From CAZCSY01 sp964501505 (GTDB lineage Bacteria; Omnitrophota; Gorgyraeia; Velamenicoccales; Velamenicoccaceae), in the NCBI GenBank assembly GCA_964501505.1, contig CAZCSY010000037.1:1-14079 (forward strand): DNA of 14,079 nt, read 5' to 3'. Below are positions 7,193-14,079 of the stretch, in pieces. The position numbers and the translations under genes are program-made. Position 1 is the stretch's first letter, and every line of letters starts with the position of its first letter. Under the pieces are notes generated by a model, which saw only the letters and a list, made by a program, of their open reading frames with translations, ran no database searches and was not told where the DNA came from.

Positions 7193-8323
7193 CGCGTCTC
7201 CCTGAAAGACCTTCGCCAGGATACCCCGGATCCCCGCGGCGGCGATGCGTGCGCACCGGAGGAAAAGGGAGACCCACCCCCGCCCCGTCCCGGGACGGGG
7301 CCGGAACAAGGCATACCACAAAAAAAGAAAACGGCGCGCGGCTCCGCGGATTGAAAAAAAACAAAGGCCCTCTCCGAAGATCTCCCGGCGCCGGTCATGC
7401 TCCAGGGCCGTCAACGACCTTCGCTCCCAGGAATTCAGGGGCTGCCGGCCCAGAACCTCGAGGACGCGCCATGGGACGCGCGCCAGGCGATGCGCCTTCA
7501 GGTAGGACAAAAGAAAAAAAACCGGTTTGGAAAAGTTACGCCGCAACGAGGCCTCAAGAAAGAGCTCCCAGTCAAAGGCACCCGTCTCCCGGGACCCCTC
7601 CACGAGAAACGCGGCATCCATAAACCAGGAAAGACGGCTATAGGAGTGTTCCTGGGCGTGCAGGGCGCAGGCGATCAGCTCGTGAACGCGATCGAGACAC
7701 CGCACATAACTTGCCCCCGTCTGCCAGGCCACGCTCGTCTTCCAGACCCGCTCATCGCGCAACGAAAGACCCATCTGTGGATCGGGGATCTGCACGAAAC
7801 CCGCGGCGTCGAGATGGACGTCCACGTACACGGGGCCGTCCTCAAAAAATAAGGGACACGCCGGATGAGGCCGCATCCCCATGCCCTCAAGCAGGGCGCG
7901 CACACGCGCAAGGTCATCGCGGCGAAATACCGCGTCGATATCGGTTACCGGACGCATCCCCATCTCCGGATAGACATCGCGGATCAGGCGCGCGCCGCGC
8001 AGGATGAGCGCGGGCACGCGATTCTCTTCACAGGCCTCGACGATCTTTTGGGTCGCTCGTGCCAGGACCATGTTACGGCCGGTCACGGTCGCGTATTCAT
8101 CCTCCAGGGCGTCCCAGGCTGCGGGAGCGAACCCTGAAGGCCGGCGGCTCTCTTTGAGGGCGAAAAAGAGAATGCCGGCGATCCCTTCGCGAAAAAGTCC
8201 TTCCCATAAGACGGGATCCTGAAAGGACCGGGCCGCGGCATCGTCCAGGGCCGCATCACGCGCCGCGACCGCGCGCAAGACATCAAGAGGTCGCTGTATC
8301 CCCGCGCTTTTGTCCGCCGTCAT
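7166..8323 (-). CDS. Nucleotidyltransferase-fold protein (PF14907-like)
   Basis: This 385-residue protein matches the uncharacterised nucleotidyltransferase family PF14907. The key stretch is PALILRGARL (104-113), where most relatives have Lys-Gly, then VYPEMGMRPVTDID (117-130). D128 and D130 are the expected metal-binding pair of the DNA polymerase-beta fold. A helical C-terminus follows, containing VHELIACALHAQEHSYSRL and ending in a basic, partly hydrophobic tail. Relatives sit in lasso-peptide (paeninodin-type), exosortase and PqqD/HprK neighbourhoods. The transferred group and the acceptor are unknown. ATG at 8323 is preferred: it gives a 41-base overlap with the S26 peptidase gene, while the frame's first start (8383) would overlap by 101. 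Lys-to-Arg at the KG motif is a mild deviation. Confidence 0.87.
   Translation of the reverse strand: MTADKSAGIQRPLDVLRAVAARDAALDDAAARSFQDPVLWEGLFREGIAGILFFALKESRRPSGFAPAAWDALEDEYATVTGRNMVLARATQKIVEACEENRVPALILRGARLIRDVYPEMGMRPVTDIDAVFRRDDLARVRALLEGMGMRPHPACPLFFEDGPVYVDVHLDAAGFVQIPDPQMGLSLRDERVWKTSVAWQTGASYVRCLDRVHELIACALHAQEHSYSRLSWFMDAAFLVEGSRETGAFDWELFLEASLRRNFSKPVFFLLSYLKAHRLARVPWRVLEVLGRQPLNSWERRSLTALEHDRRREIFGEGLCFFSIRGAARRFLFLWYALFRPRPGTGRGWVSLFLRCARIAAAGIRGILAKVFQGDAIHDNIPLS
7282..7301. repeat. Perfect 20-bp GC palindrome inside the nucleotidyltransferase gene
   Basis: GCCCCGTCCC (7282-7291) is followed at once by its reverse complement (7292-7301). In frame it encodes part of an RPRPGTGRG stretch near the C-terminus. 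A role is unknown, and GC-rich coding sequence makes such palindromes more likely. Confidence 0.6.
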
Positions 8324-8831
8324 ATCGACGCACCCTCTCCCGGGCCCCCTTGAGCACGCGCACGCAACGATAGACGGCGACACCCAAAGAAAACCATATC
8401 CTGAAACAAAATCCGCCGCGGCCCAAGGCCGAGCGTGATGGCAAAAATAAAAAGGGGCGCGCCTGCGCTACGGCAACCACGCGCCCCAGACAACGCTCAA
8501 AAGACATCGGCTCATCGCACCGGCCGGTGGCGTCACCCGCCGTGACCAGACCTCCGGAACGCGTCTCGACCACGCGATGACAGACCAGCCGATCACCGGC
8601 CACGCCGATAACCACGTCCCCCTTGCGAATATCCTGTTCCTCCGCGGGAACGACCACCACGCCGTCCCCTTCCCTGAAAAAAGGATGCATGGACCCGCCG
8701 CGCAGCGTGAGCGACAAGGAGCCGCTCCGGGCCAGATGCTGCCTCAGGACCTCCCATCGGACGTCTTCGAGGACATAGTTCGCTGGGTTTGAAAAAGAAG
8801 ATCCCGCCGCCTGACATAACGGCCCGGGCAT
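8283..8831 (-). CDS. S26-family (SipW/Sec11-like) signal peptidase-related protein
   Basis: This 182-residue protein has the S26 catalytic motif GGSMHPFFREGD (45-56) with nucleophile S47. In place of the bacterial Lys it has H85 in LVCHRVVE, as in Sec11, SipW and archaeal signal peptidases. A later TAGDATG stretch matches the conserved GD region of that subfamily. No membrane helix precedes the active site, unlike SipW; a hydrophobic stretch near the C-terminus (about 140-158) may anchor it. It could cleave an exported or modified peptide, since S24/S26 peptidases recur beside PqqD and PF14907 genes. The ATG at 8831 lies two bases after the previous stop (TAAGATG), and no strong ribosome site is visible. 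The 3' end overlaps the nucleotidyltransferase gene by 41 bases. Confidence 0.85.
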   Translation of the reverse strand: MPGPLCQAAGSSFSNPANYVLEDVRWEVLRQHLARSGSLSLTLRGGSMHPFFREGDGVVVVPAEEQDIRKGDVVIGVAGDRLVCHRVVETRSGGLVTAGDATGRCDEPMSFERCLGRVVAVAQARPFLFLPSRSALGRGGFCFRIWFSLGVAVYRCVRVLKGARERVRRYDGGQKRGDTATS

Positions 8832-8832
8832 C

Positions 8833-9225
8833 TTATGAGGCGTCGTCCGCTTCGGGGACGGGCGCCGGCGCCGCCGGCGCCCCTTCCTGCAGGACCTGCA
8901 GGGCAGCCTCCAGGCGGGCGATGCGTTCTTCTAAAGCGGCATCTTTCGCTTCCATCGCTTCCTGTAATCTTTTGATCTTGAGCGACACGTAAGAGTCGAT
9001 GTCCATGGGCTGATACGCGCCACCCTGCTTCACGATGGGTCGATCCTCTTCCACGTCGAAATGGAGGCCATCCACGGTCCTGGTGACGCGCCGGGTCTGG
9101 TAATCTTTAAGGTCCTCCTCTTTCCAGACGACCTTCTCGTCTTGCGCCTTCAGGCCGGCCGAAGGCGAAAAAAGAAAAAGGAAGGAGAAAGCCGGGATGC
9201 TCACGACGCCGCACAGACGCTTCAT
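8833..9225 (-). CDS. Exported coiled-coil protein, unknown function
   Basis: This 130-residue protein is not recognised as a family member. Residues 1-27 form a signal peptide (hydrophobic core at about 7-21, likely cleavage after LKA before QDE). Residues 28-75 are polar and probably beta-rich. Residues 79-113 form an amphipathic coiled coil with heptad-spaced Leu, Ile and Ala (KIKRLQEAMEAKDAALEERI, then further heptads). The C-terminal tail is Ala/Pro-rich and acidic. It is probably a periplasmic or surface oligomer. The start ATG at 9225 follows GAAGGGGAAGG. It ends two bases before the S26 peptidase gene, so it is a possible substrate of that peptidase by position alone. No Cys or core-peptide pattern follows the signal, which argues against a RiPP precursor. 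Confidence 0.8.
   Translation of the reverse strand: MKRLCGVVSIPAFSFLFLFSPSAGLKAQDEKVVWKEEDLKDYQTRRVTRTVDGLHFDVEEDRPIVKQGGAYQPMDIDSYVSLKIKRLQEAMEAKDAALEERIARLEAALQVLQEGAPAAPAPVPEADDAS
8860..8882. repeat. GC-rich inverted repeat in the tail of the coiled-coil gene
   Basis: Ten-base arms GGGCGCCGGC (8860-8869) and GCCGGCGCCC (8873-8882) flank a three-base loop. It encodes the Ala/Pro tail and lies about 30 bases upstream of the peptidase start. No T run follows on either strand, so it is not a standard terminator. It may only reflect Ala/Gly/Pro codons. Confidence 0.5.
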
Positions 9226-9249
9226 GACGCCTTCCCCTTCCGGTCGGCT

Positions 9250-9615
9250 TCAGATACGGGAGATAAAGACCAGGACACCGACGATCAGGACGACGATCCC
9301 CATCGCCCGGTAGTTGTTATCCGAGAGGTTCATCCAGGGATGGGCCTTGATCTTTGCTATGGGGGTCAAAAAAAGATAGACGGCCTTGGCGATCCCGCCC
9401 AGCCCCAGCAGGACGATCAGCCACGCGACGGCGCTCGCCGAAGCGGAAAAAAGGAGAAAGATGCCGAAAAAGAGCGGTATCAAACCCAACAGACGCGGCT
9501 CCTTGGCCGAGAGCATCTTGTGCGCCACCTTCATCACCTTTTTAGGGGACAATATGAGCACGATCCCCTCGACTATAAAAAGAAGACTCACCAAAAGAAG
9601 AAAGAAACTCGCCAT
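9250..9615 (-). CDS. Small polytopic membrane protein (DUF2065/YjeT-like N-terminal half)
   Basis: This 121-residue protein has four predicted membrane helices (about 4-22, 42-59, 62-82, 101-119). The first half has the E-G near the first helix (IVEGIVLIL), S-P-K-K after it and RLLGL before the second helix, a pattern like the small DUF2065 (YjeT) proteins, but this protein is about twice as long. The function is unknown. The start is well supported by AAAGGAGGGG directly before ATG at 9615. It follows the PEBP-like stop by 10 bases and precedes the coiled-coil gene by 24, so it is part of the same transcript. Confidence 0.8.
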   Translation of the reverse strand: MASFFLLLVSLLFIVEGIVLILSPKKVMKVAHKMLSAKEPRLLGLIPLFFGIFLLFSASASAVAWLIVLLGLGGIAKAVYLFLTPIAKIKAHPWMNLSDNNYRAMGIVVLIVGVLVFISRI

Positions 9616-9625
9616 AACCCCTCCT

Positions 9626-10150
9626 TTACCTTTTATAGGTGCCGACCAATGTAGCCTTGCCCAGCATGTGCGGCTGCATCGCCGCTATGACCTGCTCCTT
9701 GCGCACCCGGCCGCCCAACGGCAAGAACGCGTCGAGCGCATATAAGGTAAAAATATAACGGTGCGTCTTTCCCGGCGGCGGACACGGCCCGCCGTACCCG
9801 AACCGCTGAAAATCATTCACCCCCTGCCGGCTTGCGTCGTCAAGGACCTCGGCGGCAGGGATACCCTCATCCAGATTCCGGACCACGGCCGGGATATTGT
9901 AAAGGACCCAGTGCACCCACGTGCCGGTCGGCGCGTCAGGATCATCACAGATCAACACAAAGCTCTGCGTCTGCGGCGGCACATTCTTCCACTCCAGGTA
10001 CGGGGAGACGTTTTCCCCCGTACACGTGAACCTGTCGGCGACGGGCTCACCCTCGATGACGTCGCGGCTGTACAACTCAAGGGCGCAGGCCTTCCCGGCC
10101 GTCACGCAGAACAAAATCAGAGCGATGAAAAAAGTCCTCGGACGCGCCAT
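9626..10150 (-). CDS. Exported PEBP-family (YbhB/YbcL, Raf-kinase-inhibitor-like) protein
   Basis: This 174-residue protein has the full bacterial PEBP fold after a signal peptide (residues 1-23, likely cleavage after ACA). The family's ligand-pocket motifs are present: DDPDAP followed by WVHWVLYNIP in the centre, and YGGPCPPPGKTHRY further on. The length of the mature part is normal for the family. Bacterial members bind small anionic ligands, and their cellular role is poorly defined. The ATG at 10150 has only a weak ribosome site. It is the first gene after the palindrome that follows the phosphorylase gene; a TAAAAT box stands just upstream but no good -35 is visible, so I do not call a promoter. 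It may be cotranscribed with the downstream genes. Confidence 0.92.
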   Translation of the reverse strand: MARPRTFFIALILFCVTAGKACALELYSRDVIEGEPVADRFTCTGENVSPYLEWKNVPPQTQSFVLICDDPDAPTGTWVHWVLYNIPAVVRNLDEGIPAAEVLDDASRQGVNDFQRFGYGGPCPPPGKTHRYIFTLYALDAFLPLGGRVRKEQVIAAMQPHMLGKATLVGTYKR

Positions 10151-10176
10151 ATCTTATTTTACCACAATTTGTTATG

Positions 10177-10203
10177 GGGACAGACACTTTTTATGTCTGT
10201 CCC
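10177..10203. repeat. REP-like palindrome between the phosphorylase and PEBP genes
   Basis: GGGACAGACA (10177-10186) and TGTCTGTCCC (10194-10203) form a perfect 10-bp stem around a CTTTTTA loop. It ends three bases before the phosphorylase stop codon in plus coordinates. GGGGACAGACAC-type palindromes recur as dispersed REP elements in many bacterial genomes and are associated with REP-linked tyrosine transposases (recalled, not searched). No T run follows on either strand, so it may stabilise or process the transcript rather than terminate it. Confidence 0.65.
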
Positions 10204-10206
10204 TAT

Positions 10207-12268
10207 CTATTCCGCCCCCGCAGAATACCCCGGGCCTACCGGGGGGTTTCCATTCCAGACCTTCTGGCGGTATTGGGCCACCATCCGGTGCGTGTTGAAG
10301 GTCCCGGCCTGGACCAGGCAGTCGACCATCATGTCCATCCAGGCTTCGCCATATCCCGCCTCCGCCTTCTTGGCGTTGTAGTACAACGACATGACCTCCT
10401 CAAGGGCGGCGTAGAGCGCCGCGGCGTCCTCTTCAAGGCGCAGGTCCATCTCACCCGTAAAGCTCTTGCCGTCATCCTGGTAGCCGAAGAACCGACCCAC
10501 CCCTTTATCCATCGCCTCGAGGACCCAGCCGTCGCGCGTGCTCAGCTGCACGACGCCGTTGGCCAGGGCCTTCATGCCGCTCGTGCCCGAGGCCTCATAG
10601 GGCGGCAGGGGATTGTTGAGCCAGACGTCCACGGATGCCACGAGTACCCGCGCTATCGAGGTCTCGTAATTCTCGAGCATGATGATCTTAAGGTTACCAT
10701 GCGCATCCTCGGCCCTGTCGATGGTGTTCATGATCTCATTAATATAGGTAAAGGCCAGGCTGTCGTTCGGATGGGCCTTGCCGGCGTAGAGAACCTGTAG
10801 GGGACCGATGCGCCGGGTCAGCTCTCGGAGCCGCTCCAGGTCATAAAAGAGCAGACGCGGCCGCTTGTAGGCGGCGATGCGACGCGCCCAGGCAATCGTC
10901 AACACGTCCTCACGTAACCGCCAATTCTTTAACAGCGTCGCCAGGCGCTTCTTGTTTTCCTGGTGGGCCTGCCAGAGTCCGGCGCGAAAATCCCGGTCCT
11001 CCTTAATCTCTGTGACATGGCTGAGCGAAGTGGGGTCGTGACGAACGTCTCCCAGGGTTGCGCCAACGCGTTCCAGCACACGGAGGACCGGCTCCGAGAC
11101 CCAGGTCGGAAAATGGATACCGTTGGTTACCGTCTGGATGCGGTCCGCGTAAGAAGGAAACTGCAGGCGCATGACCTCACCGTGCCTGCGCGAGACGGCG
11201 TTGATGGCGTGCGACGCGTTCATGGCAAGGAGCGTCAGGTTGAGCGTCTCGCCCTTGTATCCTTCGGCGCCGTACCGGCGGGCGATGGCCGCGTCTTCCG
11301 GGGTAAGCATCTTATCGACCTCGGTGAAGGCGAACCGGTCATGGCCTGCCGGGACCGGGGTGTGGCACGTGTAGACAAACTGCCGGCGCAACGCCTCCTC
11401 GTCTCCCGAGCCGGCCTGCCGGACCTTGGCGACAAACGCGAAAGCGGCGTGCCCCTCGTTCAGATGATGCAGGGCGATCGGATAACCCAAAACCTCCAGC
11501 GCCTTTATCCCGCCCATGCCCAACAGGGCGCGCTGGATCAACTTGGCCTGGACGCCGTCACTGCGATAGAGACGGTCGGTGTACGCGCGCGCCGTCGCAT
11601 CGTTCTCTTCGATGTTCGAATCAAGCAGGATCAGCGGCACGGCATAATCTCTCCTGGCGCTGTACACATAGTACTTCCACAGGCGCAAGGTCACGGGGCG
11701 GTCCTTGAGCGCGACCGTCACCTTCTCCTCCAGCGGCACGAGGCCCGGGAAGGTCCACGGGTCCCAATGCATCTCATCCGGAAGCTGGCCGTACTTGAAC
11801 CAGAAACGCTGGCGGAAGTATCCCNNNNNNNNNNCCCTTGTTCCACAGGACGCCGACGGCGACAAAGGGCAGATGCAAATCAGCCGCCGTCTTCACGGTG
11901 TCGCCGGCCAAAACCCCCAGGCCGCCGCTGTAGATGGGCAGATCCAGGAGTTGATGTTCGGTGTTCTTGAGCGAAAAGAGGTAATCGCGGACGCGATCGT
12001 TGGAGATGATCTCGTTCTCAGAAATCAGGTTGTCCGGGGAGACGGGACGGGCGCTCTGGAAGACGTTGTAACTGTTCGTGGCCAGGCCGTACTCCATGGA
12101 GAAGTAGGCGATGGGCCTGTTTGCTGCGGACCGCAGGGCCTTCTCGCCCTCGAGGATCCCGGCCGCCGGAAAACCGAAGTAAAGATCGTCATGCACGTCC
12201 GCGGCGTAACGCTCGGCGTACTGAGCGATGCGGACATAGTCACCCAGCGGGCTCGGGGACGGGCTCAC
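10207..12268 (-). CDS. glgP: Alpha-glucan (glycogen) phosphorylase, interrupted by an assembly gap
   Basis: This GT35 phosphorylase splits alpha-1,4-glucans with phosphate to give glucose-1-phosphate. It matches the more distant bacterial/archaeal type (TIGR02094) without an N-terminal DUF3417. Family landmarks include IAYFSMEYGL, LPIYSGGLGVLAGD, NEGHAAF, VTNGIHFPTW, AYKRPRL, and the PLP site GTSGMK with Lys at about 562. Ten Ns (11825-11834) break the frame between WNK and GYFRQ. If the GGG on both sides is one shared copy, the joined gene is 2049 bases, exactly 683 codons, and reads WNKGYFRQ as in relatives. The start is GTG at 12268, overlapping the lipoprotein stop (GTGA), with AAAGGAG seven bases upstream; the frame further upstream covers only the neighbour. 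I consider it intact, not a pseudogene. Confidence 0.93.
11825..11834. other. Assembly gap of 10 Ns inside glgP
   Basis: Ten undetermined bases, a round number typical of scaffold joins. CCC stands on both sides, which suggests two contig ends that overlap by three bases, so that no sequence is missing. Confidence 0.9.
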
Positions 12269-12624
12269 GGAGCGCTCCTTTCTGCGATCCGGATGTTCTC
12301 CAGCCGGCCGGCCGCATCGCACTCGAGATACACCTTCGGTCCTTCGAAGAAGGCGACGGGATGACGATAAAGAAGCACGTGCCCCCTCTCCAGGACGGGC
12401 CTGCCGTAGCGCTTGATGATCTCGGCGCGGGTCGTGCCCGGGGCAAGCTCCCCCTTCTCGACATCGCGCAGGAGCCCGGTGAACGATACGCCCTGCGCCT
12501 TGACCATACCCTGCAACGCATCCTGCTCCTTACCCAACTCCATCAAGGTGCGCAACGGCGGACTGCAGCCGGCGAGAAAAACCAGAAACACAAATAAGGA
12601 TGTCGTGCCTGCCAAGACGCGCAA
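12265..12624 (-). CDS. Small lipoprotein, BamE/SmpA-like
   Basis: This 119-residue protein begins with a lipoprotein signal: a hydrophobic stretch (10-17) and lipobox LAGC with Cys at 20. Ser at +2 suits outer-membrane sorting if the cell has two membranes. The body contains GTTRAEIIKRYGRP, like the helix and G-x-P of BamE/SmpA proteins, then strands around LLYRHP and KVYLECDAAGRL. A BamE-like fold is likely, but a role in the Bam complex is not shown. The start is TTG at 12624, two bases after the pyrG stop, with GAAGG upstream; this places the signal peptide correctly. The stop overlaps the phosphorylase GTG, so the three genes are coupled. Confidence 0.83.
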   Translation of the reverse strand: MRVLAGTTSLFVFLVFLAGCSPPLRTLMELGKEQDALQGMVKAQGVSFTGLLRDVEKGELAPGTTRAEIIKRYGRPVLERGHVLLYRHPVAFFEGPKVYLECDAAGRLENIRIAERSAP

Positions 12625-12626
12625 GG

Positions 12627-14079
12627 TTACCTTCGGGATAGGCCGGACCGTCTTTGCTTCAGGGCCGCGTGGACAAAATCCCTGAAGAGCGGGTGGGCCT
12701 TGTCGGGTTTTGACTTGAACTCGGGGTGGAATTGGACCGCCACAAACCAGGGGTGGTCCTTGAGCTCGACGATCTCGACGAGCCGGCCGTCCGGGGAGAC
12801 CCCGGTGATCGCCAGCCCCTTATGTTCCATGATCTTGCGGTACTTCATATTGAACTCGTAACGGTGCCGGTGGCGCTCGATAATGAGCCGACGGCGATAG
12901 GCCGAACGGGCGTGGCTGCGGCTTGTGAGACGACAGGGCCAGGCGCCCAGACGCATCGATGCGCCCTTGACCAGGACCCGCTTCTGCTCCTCCAGAAGGC
13001 TGATCACCGGATGCGGCGTGCGGCCGTTGAACTCGGTCGAGTTGGCGCCCTTCAGGCCGCAGGCATTGCGGGCAAACTCGATCACGGCGGTCTGCATGCC
13101 CAGGCAGATACCGAGGTAGGGAACCTTCCTGGTGCGGGCGTAGCGGATCGCTTCGATCTTACCCTCGATGCCGCGGTAGCCGAAGCCGCCCGGCACGAGG
13201 ATACCGTCGATGGCGCCGAAGAGGCGTGCAACGCTCCCTGCCTTCACCTCTTCGGAGTCCACGCGGACGATCTCGATGCGCACCCTGTTGGCGATCCCGC
13301 CGTGGGCCAGGGCCTCGTAGATGGACTTGTAGGCATCCTGGAGCGTGATGTACTTGCCGACGACCGCGATCCGGCAGACGCCTTCCGGCTCCTTTAAGAC
13401 ATCCACGACGTTCCTCTTCCACGACCTGAGGACGCTCTTGCGGGAGTCGAGCTGCAGAAAATTCAATATCAGGTCATCCAGCGCGTCCTTCTTGAAGGTC
13501 AGGGGCACCTCGTAGATATGCTTGACGTCCAGGGCCTCGACGACCGCGTCCTCGGAGACGTTGCAGAAGAGCGCGATCTTCCGCTTGACGTCATGCGCGA
13601 GCGGCTTTTGCGAGCGGCACAGGAGGATCTCCGGCTGGATGCCGATCTCGCGGAGCTTGCCCACGCTGTGCTGCGTGGGCTTGGTCTTGATCTCCTGCGC
13701 GGAAGGGATATACGGCACCAGCGTCAGATGGATATTGAGGGCGTTCGACGGCCCCATCTCCTGCTTGAGCTGGCGGATCGCCTCGAGGAACGGCAGGCCC
13801 TCGATGTCGCCGACCGTGCCGCCGACCTCGACGATCACGATGTCCGGCCGGCCGTTGCGTCCGACCCGGCGGATGCCCTGCTTGATCTCGTCCGTGATGT
13901 GCGGGACGACCTGGACGGTCTTACCCAGGTAATCACCCCGGCGCTCCTTGTCGATCACCGAAAAGTAGACCTTGCCCGTGGTGATATTGTTGTCCCTGGT
14001 GAGCGTGGCGTGGGTGAAGCGCTCGTAGTGGCCCAGGTCCAGGTCGGTCTCGGCGCCGTCGTCGGTGACGTAGACCTCG
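12627..14079 (-). CDS. pyrG: CTP synthase, 5'-truncated by the window edge
   Basis: CTP synthase aminates UTP to CTP using glutamine and ATP in pyrimidine synthesis. The 483 residues present start at EVYVTDDGAETDLDLGHYER, which lies about 70 residues into normal members, so the N-terminal P-loop is outside the window. The synthase domain includes EVGGTVGDIEG and SVGKLREIGIQP. The C-terminal glutamine amidotransferase domain has the oxyanion stretch GGFGYRG, nucleophile motif GICLGMQ, GANSTEF, ERHRHRYEFN and FHPE with the catalytic His and Glu. A stretch before ERHRHRYEFN is Arg-rich compared with most relatives, but the frame is intact. It ends with TAA at 12627, two bases before the lipoprotein start. 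Confidence 0.97.
   Translation of the reverse strand, partial: EVYVTDDGAETDLDLGHYERFTHATLTRDNNITTGKVYFSVIDKERRGDYLGKTVQVVPHITDEIKQGIRRVGRNGRPDIVIVEVGGTVGDIEGLPFLEAIRQLKQEMGPSNALNIHLTLVPYIPSAQEIKTKPTQHSVGKLREIGIQPEILLCRSQKPLAHDVKRKIALFCNVSEDAVVEALDVKHIYEVPLTFKKDALDDLILNFLQLDSRKSVLRSWKRNVVDVLKEPEGVCRIAVVGKYITLQDAYKSIYEALAHGGIANRVRIEIVRVDSEEVKAGSVARLFGAIDGILVPGGFGYRGIEGKIEAIRYARTRKVPYLGICLGMQTAVIEFARNACGLKGANSTEFNGRTPHPVISLLEEQKRVLVKGASMRLGAWPCRLTSRSHARSAYRRRLIIERHRHRYEFNMKYRKIMEHKGLAITGVSPDGRLVEIVELKDHPWFVAVQFHPEFKSKPDKAHPLFRDFVHAALKQRRSGLSRR

Noticed and set aside
10177..10203. Rho-independent terminator after glgP
   Set aside because: The stem is good but no T run follows on either strand; the T-rich part is in the loop. 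A REP-like element explains it better.
10207..12268. Frameshifted or split glgP pseudogene
   Set aside because: The frame change coincides with the N gap, and merging the shared GGG restores one intact 682-residue protein.
1..14079. CRISPR array, tRNA, rRNA, insertion sequence or phage genes
   Set aside because: I saw no regularly spaced repeats, no recognisable tRNA or rRNA sequence and no transposase or integrase motifs. Coding sequence fills nearly the whole window.

Overview
This window carries 14 protein-coding genes, all on the minus strand, in dense right-to-left order. Most neighbours overlap by 1-4 bases or sit within about 25 bases of each other. Coding sequence is GC-rich. A run of 10 Ns inside one gene points to a scaffolded draft or metagenome assembly. 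The organism looks like an uncultivated bacterium with two membranes (a lipoprotein with a BamE-like pattern, many Sec-exported proteins). Candidatus Omnitrophota is a plausible but unproven guess, made from gene style only.

Right block (14079 to 10207): the 5'-truncated CTP synthase gene pyrG, a small lipoprotein, and an alpha-glucan phosphorylase split by the N gap. These are mostly housekeeping functions, translationally coupled to one another. A perfect 10-bp-stem palindrome of REP style lies between the phosphorylase stop and the next gene and marks the boundary.

Middle block (10150 to 8833): an exported PEBP/YbhB-like protein, a four-helix membrane protein and an exported coiled-coil protein.

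Accessory block (8831 to 1582): an S26 (SipW/Sec11-like) peptidase, a PF14907-type nucleotidyltransferase, an HprK-like P-loop kinase, a PqqD-like peptide chaperone, a radical SAM/SPASM protein, a membrane histidine kinase and a sigma54-dependent NtrC-type response regulator. A Rho-independent terminator follows. The mix of PqqD, radical SAM/SPASM, HprK-like, nucleotidyltransferase and S26 peptidase looks like an uncharacterised peptide- or protein-maturation system. It shares an operon with its own two-component system and has no obvious precursor peptide in the window.

Left block (1581 to 1): an AT-rich intergenic region of 292 bases with a near-consensus sigma54 (-24/-12) promoter and a cluster of TTGAA/TTCAA pentamers. 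It precedes a 3'-truncated exported protein built from about four degenerate repeats of about 85 residues. The simplest reading is that the regulator switches on this surface protein and the maturation enzymes may act on it or on a related exported protein. That link is inference.
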